Assembly: GCF_051622035.1 (NCBI RefSeq)
Contig: NC_135356.1
Location: 15,114,079 to 15,178,078, forward strand
DNA: 64,000 bases
Reading direction: 5' to 3'
Source: Arctopsyche grandis
Taxonomy: Eukaryota > Arthropoda > Insecta > Trichoptera > Hydropsychidae
The position numbers were made by a program, and so were the translations under genes. Positions 1 to 42,719 of the stretch are shown in pieces (position 1 is the stretch's first letter; each line of letters begins with the position of its first letter). Under the pieces are notes generated by a model. The model ran no database searches, was not told where the DNA came from, and saw nothing but the letters and a program-made list of their open reading frames with translations.

Positions 1-25
1 TGGATGGTGAATGGTTGTAAATGAT
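1..25 (+). mobile_element. 3' tip of an RTE-type LINE cut by the window edge
   Basis: These bases match the last codons and start of the tail of the RTE element that ends near 63644 (the same TGGATGG.GAATGG.TGTAAATGAT wording). Only the tip is inside the window. It faces a second, minus-strand RTE fragment about 40 bp away, so the two lie tail to tail. Confidence 0.6.
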
Positions 26-59
26 TTATCATAAGTATTACGGAGATTTTGTATGTACG

Positions 60-350
60 GATATCATCATAATCATCATTTACCATCTACTGCTTGATGT
101 AGGCCTATCCAACACGCTTCCATTCATCTCTGTTTTGCTCAACATTCATCGATCTCACCTACATATTTTTCTAATTTCATCTACTGAGTTTCCTTGTGGC
201 CTTCCTTTCACTCTTTTAAATTCTCTCGGGTACCATTCTGGCACTTCTATTGTCCACCTTTCGTCCATTCTTCTAGCTACGTGCTCGCCCATTGCCATTC
301 TAATATCTTCACTCTATCTAATATATCCACTACCCTTGTCATACTTCTCA
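60..350 (-). mobile_element. 5'-truncated RTE LINE fragment (3' end of the RT ORF)
   Basis: Read on the minus strand, this is a diverged copy of the C-terminal end of the RT ORF at 62238-63644. It runs from the ATGATGATG-type tail (ATCATCAT on the plus strand near 62) back through the RMDERW.KEVLEWY-like region. It is broken by substitutions and has no usable frame, so it is a dead 5'-truncated insertion. Confidence 0.7.
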
Positions 351-2099
351 TAGGAAAACTAACCAGTGATTAAATTGTAACACCCGATTTGTGATATTGT
401 TTATTTCATGAAATTGTCAAATAATTGCATAGTTAATGAACGATGCAAAACCTGTTTTTTTTTCTTTCATAAAATTGTCAAAATATCTACCAATTCAATA
501 AAAAATAATTTTCAATTTCAGGCGTATAAATTATACAAAATCCTCAAAATATATGACAGTCGAAATATTTGTTCAAATAACAATTATGTTTAATATGATA
601 ACATCTTCTTGATAAGGTTTAATTATTATAAAATGCTCACACTATGAAAGTTTAGTAAATATGTACTATCAATTGTATGTATTAATACCTATATATTCAG
701 AATGTTATATTATTTTCAATATTGTAACTACAATATTTACTGTCCATGGATATGGATTCACATAAAGCCAATGCTGCGATTCGGAAACACGTGAGGGTCG
801 GAAAGTAAACTCGCTGTGAAAGTTATGGGTTTCGTCCTGATTTATGGATTTTGCGAAACATTTTTCGGCGCGTTTTGTCCCCGAATGCCACCCAAATTAG
901 TCAAGGCTCGGCTCATTAATTACGGAAGTATATTGTCCCTGTCAGATGTCCGCGAAGCTCTAGGGATGTTGTTCCAAGTGTTGGCTCACAAAAAATAATC
1001 AAAACGTCCGCATCCTCTTCCCCTGAAAAATTAAAAAAAAAACACATTCAAGGGTATGGACCTTCGTCGTAGGAGTAGAGGAGGTTTCGCGTGAATTTGG
1101 GCATTTCATATATACGTGTTTGGTGTGGTCTCAGGCCAGACTGCTTGCCGCCGGATGCCGCAATTAAAGTCAACAAAATTCCTCTTCGAGTGGCTCAGGT
1201 TGTTTTTTTTGCCCCCTCTCACTCACTTTCAAAGTCGAATTCCTGGCGTTTTGTTTGTTCACGGACCCTTTGAAGTGATGAAAAGGATATATATATTGGC
1301 CTGACGATGATGATCCAACACGCCCAATTGGCATCCAGCAGATCAGCTGTCTGCGCACCACATGTAGCAGGGGATGGGAGATAACAGATTTATTAAGACA
1401 GAATTATCGGAATACAAATCAATTGTGTTCTTATTTAAAATTAAATACATACATACTTAATAATGAGTGGTTATATCAAAAAACATGTATAGTTACATAC
1501 GTAATTGTAATTTAGAATATGAGTAGTCGAACAATGAAACGCTTTTTTTGTTATTACTTTTGATTTTGCTTAGAAAAAACAATAAAAATAAATTTAGAAT
1601 TATTATTTTTAAATATACCGCTCTTAATGAGACATCTTTGTAAGAATACTTCTAAAAGCGACATCTATGCATATTTATTTAAAAATATTATGTAAAGCTT
1701 TTATTTAATGAAGATAGATGTCACTAAAACTTTGTCAAAATGGTCAATGACAAATTTAATATTTGGCGCTAGATGACTCAAAGTTTGGTTAGTTTATTTT
1801 TAAATTTAATATTTGCGTAAAAATACCAAAATTTTAACGTAAACCTTTTTTCATCAAAATAAAATATGAACAAAATGAATTGTGACGGATTGCATATCTG
1901 TGTTTGGGTTCCTTGTGTATGTCCCAAATGTATTTATTAGAGAAACGAGTTATACATTTTGTTAAAATTTTTTGATTCAACAAGCTTTTTAATTAGCTTC
2001 AGGTATGTTAATTAAAAGACTTACTGGATCTGTTAAAATACAAGAGTTAAAAATTTTAACTTTTCAAGATTAATATAAGATAAATCTGACCTAATTACA
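351..2099. other. Stretch with no recognised gene
   Basis: Mostly AT-rich. A less AT-rich part at about 780-1370 contains a TATA-like run near 1290, but no long ORF, splice-consistent exon or known domain could be read. It could hold 5' non-coding exons of the downstream PGRP gene; nothing proves this. Confidence 0.4.
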
Positions 2100-2995
2100 A
2101 AAAAAAATCGGATGCGACCAACCTACGACTCGATGTGACCAGTGGTCTACCTATTTGAGGAATACAAGGATAAAAAACAAAATTCGATAATGAAACATGT
2201 ATAAACACGTTCACTCATACCGGCTATGAGAGCATATAACAAGAGAAAACTGCCACTTACGATTGACGATTGCTCACCAAATTTTATTTATAACTTATAA
2301 TTATTAAGCTTAAACTTCTAGATATGAAATTTCAATTCAATAAACAAAAGTTTTCTGAGAAAAACAAAAAAAACCTTTATTTTCTATAGTAAAAGTACTA
2401 CTTTCGGCTGAGGTAAAATCATTTAAAAAATGTTAAAGTATAATTTATATTGCATGTAAAAAAATTCAGTCTGATTCGGTTAGCTGCTTGGGAGATAATT
2501 TAATGCAAAAACTTAAAAAAAAAAGAGGACATCTATAAGGGAAAGTACCATTTCCGGCCAACTTAAAAATTTGAAAAATATTATCGTCGTATCGATAAGA
2601 ATATAAGTAACCAATACTAAGTTTCAGTTCGATAGGACGAATGGTGTTTAAAAAATCCCCAAAATACACACATACACGTTCACACACCGATGGCTTGGTG
2701 CACAGATATTGTATGTCTATTTGTGAATTCGTATCAAATTTTAAATTTGTAGATGCCGGAATAATTCAGGCCTTTCCTTTCAAGTTAATTTATGTACACC
2801 ACATACATTAAGTATTCCACTAAAAAAATCAGTTCGATAGGACTAACGGTGTTCAAAAAATCCGCAAAATACACACACACACACACATATTTTTTTCTAG
2901 ATCATGAAAACATGATCAGTGATCGATTCCGAGTTCGAATCAGTTAAAAAAAACTTCATCTATTGTTACTACGTACATACATAAAGTAAAAACTA
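2100..2995 (+). repeat. Interspersed repeat, 'CTTCCGGTT' family, copy 1
   Basis: Shares long collinear stretches with 32535-33080 and 45105-46258: an opening near TGCGACCAACC, blocks containing TTTCAGTTCGATAGGAC, a CA-rich run, and a closing CTTCATCTATTGTTACTAC followed by a TACATA..AAAGTAAAAA tail. The common 3' end with a variable A-rich tail suggests spread by retroposition. No ORF is left. Family unknown. Confidence 0.7.
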
Positions 2996-3296
2996 CAGAA
3001 GACACAATTAAAATGGCTTTTGATTTTTGATTTTTAAATGATTTTATTATTACGAAATTATGTTCACAATACATCTTATATCTATTTTAATAGCTTCTGA
3101 TCTACTGATCATTTTCTATTTTACAATTTAATTTAATTTGGTTAGTAATCATAGTATTATATTATTCTAATGCTCAAAATAGCTCAAAAACCTATTTACA
3201 ATCCTGTTAAAATGGCTTTGGGTCTTGGTGCAATCTTTAAAAAAGCTCCACTACTCAAATAGTCAAATCCCAACTAAACAAAGAATCATCCATAAA

Positions 3297-3590
3297 TCTA
3301 TATATGTATATATAAAACTGAATGTCTGCTGTGTGTCTCGTATAGGTTCCTAAACCACTGAACCGATTACGATGGAACTTTCAGGATTTGTTGTATGCAT
3401 GTCCAGGAAGATTAGTGTGAAAAAAATCGCCCAAAATCGGGAATGAGTGTCATTGCAACGCAATAATTTCAAATGTGTTCTATGACTGCGTTTTTCCGAC
3501 AAATGGGACGAGAACGAGAACAGGAACGGGAACGAGAACGGGAATTGCATGCGTTAATGTGGCATTCCAACGCATTCCGGGTTCAGCTAG
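3297..3590 (+). mobile_element. Non-autonomous Helitron, 294 bp
   Basis: The element begins TCTATATATG after an A and ends TTCAGCTAG before a T, fitting Helitron insertion between A and T with 5'-TC and CTRR-3' ends. About 18 bases before the end is a hairpin: GCGTT AATG pairs with CATT (CC bulge) AACGC, positions 3551-3572, as expected for the rolling-circle terminator. It has no coding capacity. It lies 196 bp upstream of the PGRP start codon. Confidence 0.75.
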
Positions 3591-3786
3591 TTTATAATAT
3601 TATGTAGAAACAAACTGCATAGAGATCGCAAGCCACGGATTATTAACCTCTGTACATGCATGAGACTTCCGCTATCAGTATTCGTTGTCATCGTCGACAG
3701 TTGTGAGCGTGCCATTGTTTACTGCGGTTCGCGGACCTAGTGCCGCGGGCCGGAGGCGCCCTGGGATAACGTGTGCCAGCCCTGAA

Positions 3787-29124
<25,338 letters not shown>

Positions 29125-29508
29125 TTTTAAGGTTTTTACGTTTTCCAAAAATTAAAATTAAATAAATCAATACTCTCCACAATATGATAAAAGAAAAATC
29201 ATTCATTGACTCTTTCATATGAGTGCTTCTCAATTTTTATTTTTCAAACCTACTTTTTTCTCGATATAAGTACAGAGCTTTAGTTTAGTGTTGTATTCGC
29301 TGATTTTTCAGTAGGTAGTTGTCGAAAGGAATTGAAATGTATATATATGAATTTTGAATAAAAAAAATATTGACGAAATTTTTTTTATCACACAAACATT
29401 TTAGTTGAAAAAATGTAATTTTTATTTTTAATATATCACAATATGTATATTATAAAAATAAGGGTACTATTAATCGGCCTGGCAAATACAAAGAATGCCC
29501 CTCTCTAA

Positions 29509-30253
29509 GGGCCGGGCCGCACTGTGCAACTTTGTCGGCCGACTACATAGTTGCGCGACACGAAAAAATATATGGAAATGTGTGCGACAAACAAGTTGAT
29601 GGGTGTGGCATGTCTAATGAGACCATTTATTTTTGTCCTCAAAACGGGACATCTACCAATTTTTACGTAATAGTATGTGTATTCAAGAAAACGCGTATTT
29701 TTTCATAGTTTTTATTTATTTATAAAAACAACAGGAATGTTGACGAAGAAAAGAAAAGAACAGGAATGAATAATATAAATATAAAAATTTATGTTGTTTT
29801 ATATTTTTCTGATGAACAAATTTTCTTAAGTATTACTGGGTTTGCTTTTAAATAAGAATGAAATTCTTGGCAGGATTTCTTAAAATTGATTTTAATTAAC
29901 AACATTGCTTTAAGAACTGCGACTTGCAATTGCGTTTTTCCGTCGTCCACAACTAGTTCATCTGTGAAAAGACTCTTTCTACGGGTGCATTAGTTCCGGG
30001 CAGGCATAAAATGTATTCAATAATTATACGATATATATATAAAAATTCAATAAATCTACTCTCTTTTTGAAAACGGGACATTTCGACGTCCCGAAGCTGT
30101 GCTTGGGGACAACGGGACAGGCTACCTAAAAAAGAGACGGTCCCGTTCAAAACGGGACATATGGTCACTTTAGGCATGTCCCATCTACCTGCATGCATTG
30201 GTCTGGTCGCCCTCAACCATGTCGCTCGCAAGTCACACGGTGCGGCCCGGCCC
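29509..30253. mobile_element. PIF/Harbinger-like element nested in the foldback element
   Basis: Terminal repeats GGGCCGGGCCGCAC are perfect over 14 bp. Flanked by the 3-bp duplication TAA (29506-29508, 30254-30256), as expected for PIF/Harbinger. It contains a hAT remnant. Confidence 0.82.
29615..30172 (-). mobile_element. hAT remnant nested in the Harbinger-like element
   Basis: Perfect 8-bp duplication GGCATGTC (29607-29614, 30173-30180). Ends TAATGAGACCATTT and the complement of ATATGGTCACTTTA are related inverted repeats. On the minus strand 29953-30050 reads ILCLPGTNAPVERVFSQMN, the hAT C-terminal dimerisation motif. Most of the transposase is deleted. Confidence 0.85.
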
Positions 30254-30569
30254 TAAAATAGCTCGCACGACAGATTCGGTTTTGGCCCGGCAAATCAAAC
30301 GCCAAATGGGTTGCCAGTAACAAAAATAAATACCGACCCTAACAACCTAATCTCAAATGAATAGGGTCAACCCTAACTTAACCTAACCCTTAAATAAGTG
30401 TTGGCTGCTAAGATATTACGATTACCCAGTGAAAATGTAACTGGTTATGATTTCACTGAAACGTCAAATTTTATTTTTGAAGACTGGCAGCCCCTTTTGA
30501 TGGACGGACACCGATTCGGTCGTGTAATTTATTTTACAACCGTGCCAAAAATATTATCCCTAAAAATAA

Positions 30570-31700
30570 TATACTGTGAAAGTGAGAGTTTTTTTTTTAA
30601 TAAGTTTAGAATTTAAAAGTGTGCATGCTTTCAATTTGAATATGAATGGTCGCAGTGGAAAGTTTCATTTATGTACTTGTGTATGTAACTTCATGTTGTG
30701 AGAGCTAAATGTGCATGAAATCAACATTGTACTAGTATATTATCGTTTTTGAACTGAAATTTTTTATGTGTAAGCGTTAATTATAAATATATATATATAT
30801 ATATTGTATAATTAAGGTGCGTATATGTAGTTTGTGAAAAAGCTCTATTGATTCATTTTATTTTTGAAATACCCTCCATATTAAATACATATGCTTCAGC
30901 TCGATAATAATTTATATAGTATTCGATTGAATTCAATAATAGACACATACAATCAATTTATGCTAAATTTCTAAAGTATTTTTAAAAAGCCATAAAATTG
31001 CTTATGTGCGTAGAAAAAGTCTGTGTTATTAGTTTTTTTTTTTACTATACTCACAATGAATCAATTTAATGACGGTTAGATTAATTTAATATTATCATCC
31101 TTTCAAGGTCCACTACTCTTAAAGGTTGATTTGCAAAATGTTGACAGATTTGTCTGAATAATAAACGCAAAATCTAGAAAATTTTGAGGCTTCATTAATT
31201 AAATTGACACTACATAGTTCATAAAATAGTTTTGTCAGATAAATAATCAACAATTCAAATCAACCTTTTAGTTTGATTCCATTGATGGTGTTGTATTTTT
31301 GAGATCTTATTACAAAATTAGTCATTATATAAAGAATTATTTTTAAACAAAAAGATCATGTTATGATCAAAATCTTAAAATATGATAGAATGTTGATTGT
31401 AGCTTTTGTACATATGAAATAAACGTATTAATTAAGGCATATTGTTTTATAAAAATGTACATAAAAAAATTCTAAATTAAATATTTTACATACGTATAAA
31501 TATGTATATCTACCATTTGAACATCCACGAGTTTTAATTATGAGCCGATCCATGCTCTCGAATTTATCAATTATGACGAGCAAAGGTCGGCCACATGTGG
31601 AATAATTGAATTAATCAAACATGGCCCATAGTTTTGATGTAAATATTGTTGAAAATATACATATTTTTAAATAAATAAGGTTTTTCATTGCATTTGTATA
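30570..31700. other. AT-rich intergenic stretch with nothing recognised
   Basis: Lies downstream of the PGRP gene. Contains a short (TA)n near 30787; no ORF or repeat pair is supported. Confidence 0.4.
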
Positions 31701-31714
31701 GATTAAATTACCAA

Positions 31715-32385
31715 CTTTCAATGTACATTCTTCTTCTTCTACCTCGTCGATTATTTGAAGATATCCGCATCGGTCTTCAGTGGCTCGGAACAGTTTTTCG
31801 GCGCTCATATCAGTCCACATGCGCATGTTTCGAAGCCAAGATCACGTTTTCCTGCCAATCTATTTTTTTACCCATGGTTATCAAACGGAGAAATTCGTAT
31901 TTTGGACCCCATATCATGAGTCCGAGGTACTCCATCTTTCTCCTCTTGATGACAGAAACAAGTTCCCTGCCTCTCCCCATCATGCCGAGGACAACTTCGT
32001 TTGGTATCTTTTTGGTCCACGAAATCTTCACACATGCGCCTGTAGACCCACATTTCAAAATCTTCAATGCGGCTGATCATCCTGGTCTTCAGAGTCCACG
32101 TTTCGCATCCATGTAGTAATACTGTCCAGACGTAGCTCTTCGCGAATCTCAATCGCGTACGAAGATTGAGATGCTTGTTTATAAGTGCTGCCTTCATTTT
32201 GATAAATGCTGTTCTAGCCATCTCGATGTGGATTCTTAGATCTTCATCTGGGTCCATCTCTTCATTCAGCCAGGTACCTAGGTATATGAATCTTTTTACT
32301 CTCCATCCAAGGTTAGATCACCGATGTCTGTTTGCATTCTATCTATTATCATGAATTTTGTCTTCTTTAGATTTATGCGCAGACA
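31715..32385 (-). pseudogene. Non-LTR retrotransposon RT C-terminal fragment
   Basis: Minus-strand pieces read DLRIHIEMARTAFIKMKAAL, KSYVWTVLLHGCETWTL, IEDFEMWVYRRM, ISWTKKIPNEVVLGMMGR and RRKMEYLGLMIWGPKYEFLR, the region after the RT domain in endonuclease-type LINEs. Several frameshifts; dead. Confidence 0.8.
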
Positions 32386-32534
32386 ATGTTCAATGTACAT
32401 ATGTATAATATATTCTTCATTTTAAAATTGCAACAGTAAATTTATATAAATTTGAATGCTTGCACATTGTAATATTTTAATCTTTTTTTTTATATTTTTA
32501 AATGATTTCAACTTTACAGACTGCCATAAGGAAC

Positions 32535-33080
32535 AATCGTTTGCAGTAATCTAAGTAAATAAACTGCCACTTCCGGTTGACGGGTGTACACCAAATTTTA
32601 TAAATAACTTGGTATTAAGCTTAAACTTCTGGATATGAAATTCTAGTTCAATAAACTCAAAGGTTTCTGAGAAAAACATAAAAAGCCTCAATTCTCTAGA
32701 GTAAAAGTAATAATTTCGGTTGAGGTAAAAATATTCAAAAAAATATTAGTGTATACATTATACAATTTACAATTTCTATCAAATGTAAAAAAATTTCAGT
32801 CTCATCCATTGAGCAGTTTGGAATATAATTGAATCCAAAAAGTAAAAAAAAAAGGAATAAGGGAATGTATAATTTCCGATCAACTTAAAAATATGAAAAA
32901 AATTTACGTCATTTCAGTAACCGATATCAAATTTCAGTTCGATTTGACTAACGGTGTTCAAAAAATAATGAAAACGTAATCAGTAATCGATTCTGAGTTT
33001 GAATTAGTCAAAATCTCGAATTTTTATATGATCACAAAACTTCATCTATTGTTACTACATACATACATAGATAAAAGTAA
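32535..33080 (+). repeat. 'CTTCCGGTT' interspersed repeat, copy 2
   Basis: Collinear with 2230-2995 and 45660-46258: AACTGCCACTTCCGGTTGAC, TTTCAGTTCGAT, ending CTTCATCTATTGTTACTAC and an AT/A-rich tail. Truncated at its 5' side relative to copy 3. Confidence 0.7.
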
Positions 33081-33089
33081 AAATTAAGT

Positions 33090-33537
33090 GAATTAAAAAA
33101 ACCACTAAAAATTGACATGTAACTAAATTTATTGAATTATTGGTAATGAAATAGGTATAAATAAAAATTACATTCATAATGTGTGTATAATTTCATACAC
33201 AAATAAATTGATTTAATAAAGATAATGACAGTAAAAATTAGAATAAAAAAAAGTATAAGACGGGGGAAAAACAATCAGTTTTTTACATTAAAATATGTGC
33301 AATTCAACTACTTTATTTATAATGTAATTTTAAATTCATGATTTTTATGAAGAAATTATTAAACATCAATTAGTAGATTTACTTGAATGAAATTGGAGAC
33401 TAGTTGACGCATACTGTAATACTATCGACTAAAGAAAAAAATAATAAAAAAAGGAGTTGGAGTCGGATGATTTTTTACGACTCTGACTTCGCTTGAAATG
33501 CTGACTCCGCGACTCCAACTCTGACTCCACAGCCCTG
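33090..33537. mobile_element. 'CAGGGCTGTGGAGTC' hAT element, opposite-end copy
   Basis: Ends GACTCCACAGCCCTG, the complement of the start of the copy at 23255, with repeated GACT words. The interior GAATTATTGGTAATGAAATA is shared with that copy. Confidence 0.6.
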
Positions 33538-34208
33538 ATAATTATAATGGAATCTACAACATTGTAACATAATATCTTGACTAGTCTAAACTTGGCGATT
33601 CACCTTCAACAAATTTATATGACATTTTTTTCCATTTACATTTCTTTTATCTGGGAATTGGTTCATTATAAAGTCCGAAAACCATTATGAAAATTTGGTC
33701 TATTCGATTCTTTTAATTTATCAATGAGCCCTCGAATTAATTTTGATGACGTATATTCGAATATCTTGATCTCTTTTCTGAAGTGCTAAGTTGATCCTAT
33801 TTATTTTATCTACATATAGTATCAGATTCCAAATGATTTGAAATACCACAATCTTATAATTACACATCTGATGGTATAATGATCAATGATGGAGTAAATA
33901 AAACAATCGTCATCTTTCATATATCTCAAGACTGAAATGATATCCTCAAATTCATAGACTGCTTTTACTGCATTTGTATCGGAATGTTTTTTCAGACTAA
34001 TTTTAGTAATCAATGATATTGTTTCCAATCTAACAGTAGATGAAAATTTGTTGTAGTTTCGATTTGACATTTACAAATGCTGCATAAACACATACAAGAC
34101 TTAAACTGTGCCTGCAACATTTCATCTGTTTGAGATGTCGCTCAGATTCTTTCATAATTTTTTCAATGCCTTGTTACGGCTCTGCCTATAGATACAATAA
34201 TTGTATTA

Positions 34209-35805
34209 TGCTGCGTACGGACCAAACCAACGACGATTTTGGGCCAACTTTTAAAACCAGTAGCGTACAAAATATCGAAATAAAAATTAAATTAAAAAAT
34301 TGAAATTAAATTTCAAAATTAAGCTAAAGAGCGAGATTGAACTAAAATTAGATCATCGTTGATGTTTTGAATTACAACAATGTTTTGATTTATTTCGACG
34401 AGAGAAACAATTGAAGACTAAAAAAATTTCGATTGATGTACCGACAACGCACCGGATTGCGACGATCGCTCGATCATCCATACTAATACATGATTTATTC
34501 TCAGTAACTGTGCATTACGGGGAAGTAAAAATAATAATTCTTTGATTTTTTTTTCGATCTTAGTGCGTATCTTCGTAAGTCAAAAGATCTTCGACAAACA
34601 AAAGTCGAGGATTACCTGTATATGATTGTTGATGATCTAATTTTAGGTCAATCTCGAAAATTTATTTAAATTGGGCGTGTTCCGTTTTAACTTTCAATAT
34701 TTTATTTTAATTTTAATGGCATTATTTATTTATTTATTTATTTATTTTAAACAGACCATTGTGGCATAACAGGAATTCCTAAAGCGCCACAATGGTCAAA
34801 AAATATAACACAAAAAAGAAAAAAAACAAAATAACAATTAAACACAAATATAAATACATCCATACATACATAAAAAATAGCATTTATAATAACAGATAAA
34901 GTAAAAATATCAAATAAAATATAGCATAAGGAATGCCTTGCACCTACAGCCAGTTTCAATAAATATGTAAGAAACAACTACAAATACAAAACATCCCTGT
35001 AAGGCCCAAATGGAAGAGAGTTAATCAAAATTTCACTCATAAATCACAATCAATCATGAAAACAATGATGAGCGCAGACTACCAGATAAATGGGTTAGAG
35101 TAATTTCCGACAATTTACGCTCACTAAGGTGGAAAATATCACATTCAGTCTCGGCAGCAACGATTTCATTAAGAAGTCGGATAGCTCTTGGAATAGGAGC
35201 CATTCGAAAAAGGACTGTGCGGGCAGGAGGTACAGCCAGCAAATGATGATGTCTACCACGCACATAGTGATTAGGGACATAAAGCCCCAACTGCTCCAGC
35301 AACAACGGGCATGACGTATTACCACGTAAGAGCAGGAGAACGAAACGAATTAATGAGAAGTTTCTTCGAAGTTCAAGGGAATTATACCCAAGCATGCCCA
35401 AAAGGAAAGGAGTGGGGTAGAGATATGGGTAATACCCATATTCTTTCCTATATAGGAAACGAAGAAATGCTTTTTGCACTTTCTCAATCATCAGAGAGTA
35501 ATTTGCTTCATGCGGATTCCACACAATCGCATTATACTCTAGCTTACTTCTCACAAGCGAATTGAAAAGCAAGCGAGAAGACAAAGGATTGGAGAATAAT
35601 CTTGCAATAATAATTAATATATTGATTATAATTTTATTTTGATATTTGAATTTAATTTTAATATAATAATAATAGATTTAATTTTGATATTAAACTTCAA
35701 TTTTTAAATTTAATTTTTATTTCGATATTTTGTACGCTACTGGTTTTATCCTGCTGGTTAAAACGTTGGCCCAAAATCGTCGTTGGTTTGGTCCGTACGC
35801 AGCAT
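34209..35805. mobile_element. DNA transposon with long terminal inverted repeats and TTA duplication
   Basis: TGCTGCGTACGGACCAAACC at the left is repeated in complement at the right end; about 40 bp are perfect and similarity continues past 100 bp. TTA lies on both sides (34206-34208, 35806-35808), fitting PIF/Harbinger. No transposase is visible; the middle is occupied by a minus-strand LINE piece. Relatives at 15080 and 23898. Confidence 0.82.
34725..35590 (-). pseudogene. LINE 3' fragment inside the TTA-flanked transposon
   Basis: Minus-strand 35584-35054 reads SLVRSKLEYNAIVWNPHEAN, IEKVQKAFLRFLYRKEYGYY and PYLYPTPFLLGMLGY, the C-terminal part of a Jockey/CR1-like RT ORF, open for 176 codons. 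Downstream on the same strand a 12-bp perfect stem (34786-34797 with 34754-34765) precedes an (AAAT)n tail at 34725-34748. Strongly 5'-truncated. Related to 51840-52610. Confidence 0.82.
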
Positions 35806-35895
35806 TAGAAGCAGATGATGAAATAATATGTCATGTTATGTCATTGCAAGTATTTTTATGTAATAACCATCGTTGAATATTCAATACTATTTAAT

Positions 35896-35946
35896 TTTAA
35901 AAGCTTTATATTGAATTTTGCAAAAAAGCAATATAAAGCTTTTAAA
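35896..35946. repeat. Perfect 18-bp hairpin in the 3' UTR of the zinc-finger gene
   Basis: TTTAAAAGCTTTATATTG and CAATATAAAGCTTTTAAA flank a 15-nt loop. It begins 20 bp beyond the stop codon of the zinc-finger gene, so the mRNA would carry a strong stem-loop there. Confidence 0.8.
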
Positions 35947-35965
35947 CGGTCATTTGGCATTAAGA

Positions 35966-42487
<6,522 letters not shown>

Positions 42488-42583
42488 TGCACCGAACTGT
42501 CATTGGCTTAATTTTGAATATTTAGGCCGTAACACACTCTTTCACGTTCTGCGTATGTCAAGTGTAAAGACCACCGATAGAAC

Positions 42584-42694
42584 GGTAATTGGATTATTAG
42601 TCACATTTTGATTGCCCAAAAGACAATTTTTGCCATGAAAATCACGAATACGGACTTTTGTGCGAGCGCTTTGTGACCAATAATCTCCGAACCG
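42584..42694 (+). mobile_element. hAT-type MITE 'GGTAATTGG' family, copy 4, beside the ZNF promoter
   Basis: Begins GGTAATTGGATTATTAGTCA and ends TTGTGACCAATAATCTCCGA. Internally deleted (about 110 bp); the duplication is eroded. It lies 97 bp upstream of the ZNF start codon. Confidence 0.75.
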
Positions 42695-42719
42695 ATATAT
42701 AGGGCGGGTTAAAGGCTTG

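Larger units (their letters stand above)
29462..30560. mobile_element. Mutator-like foldback element, copy 3, host of a nested series
   Basis: Opens GGGTACTATTAATCGGCC and ends GCCAAAAATATTATCCC; perfect 9-bp duplication TAAAAATAA at 29453-29461 and 30561-30569. Its body (AGCTCGCACGACAGATTCGG, AAATGGGTTGCCAGTAAC) matches copies 1 and 2. A Harbinger-like element is inserted at 29509. Confidence 0.88.

Noticed and set aside
816-1361. Short overlapping ORFs of about 60 codons on both strands
   Set aside because: No domain, no splice-consistent extension and no coding bias that could be judged; they overlap each other on opposite strands.
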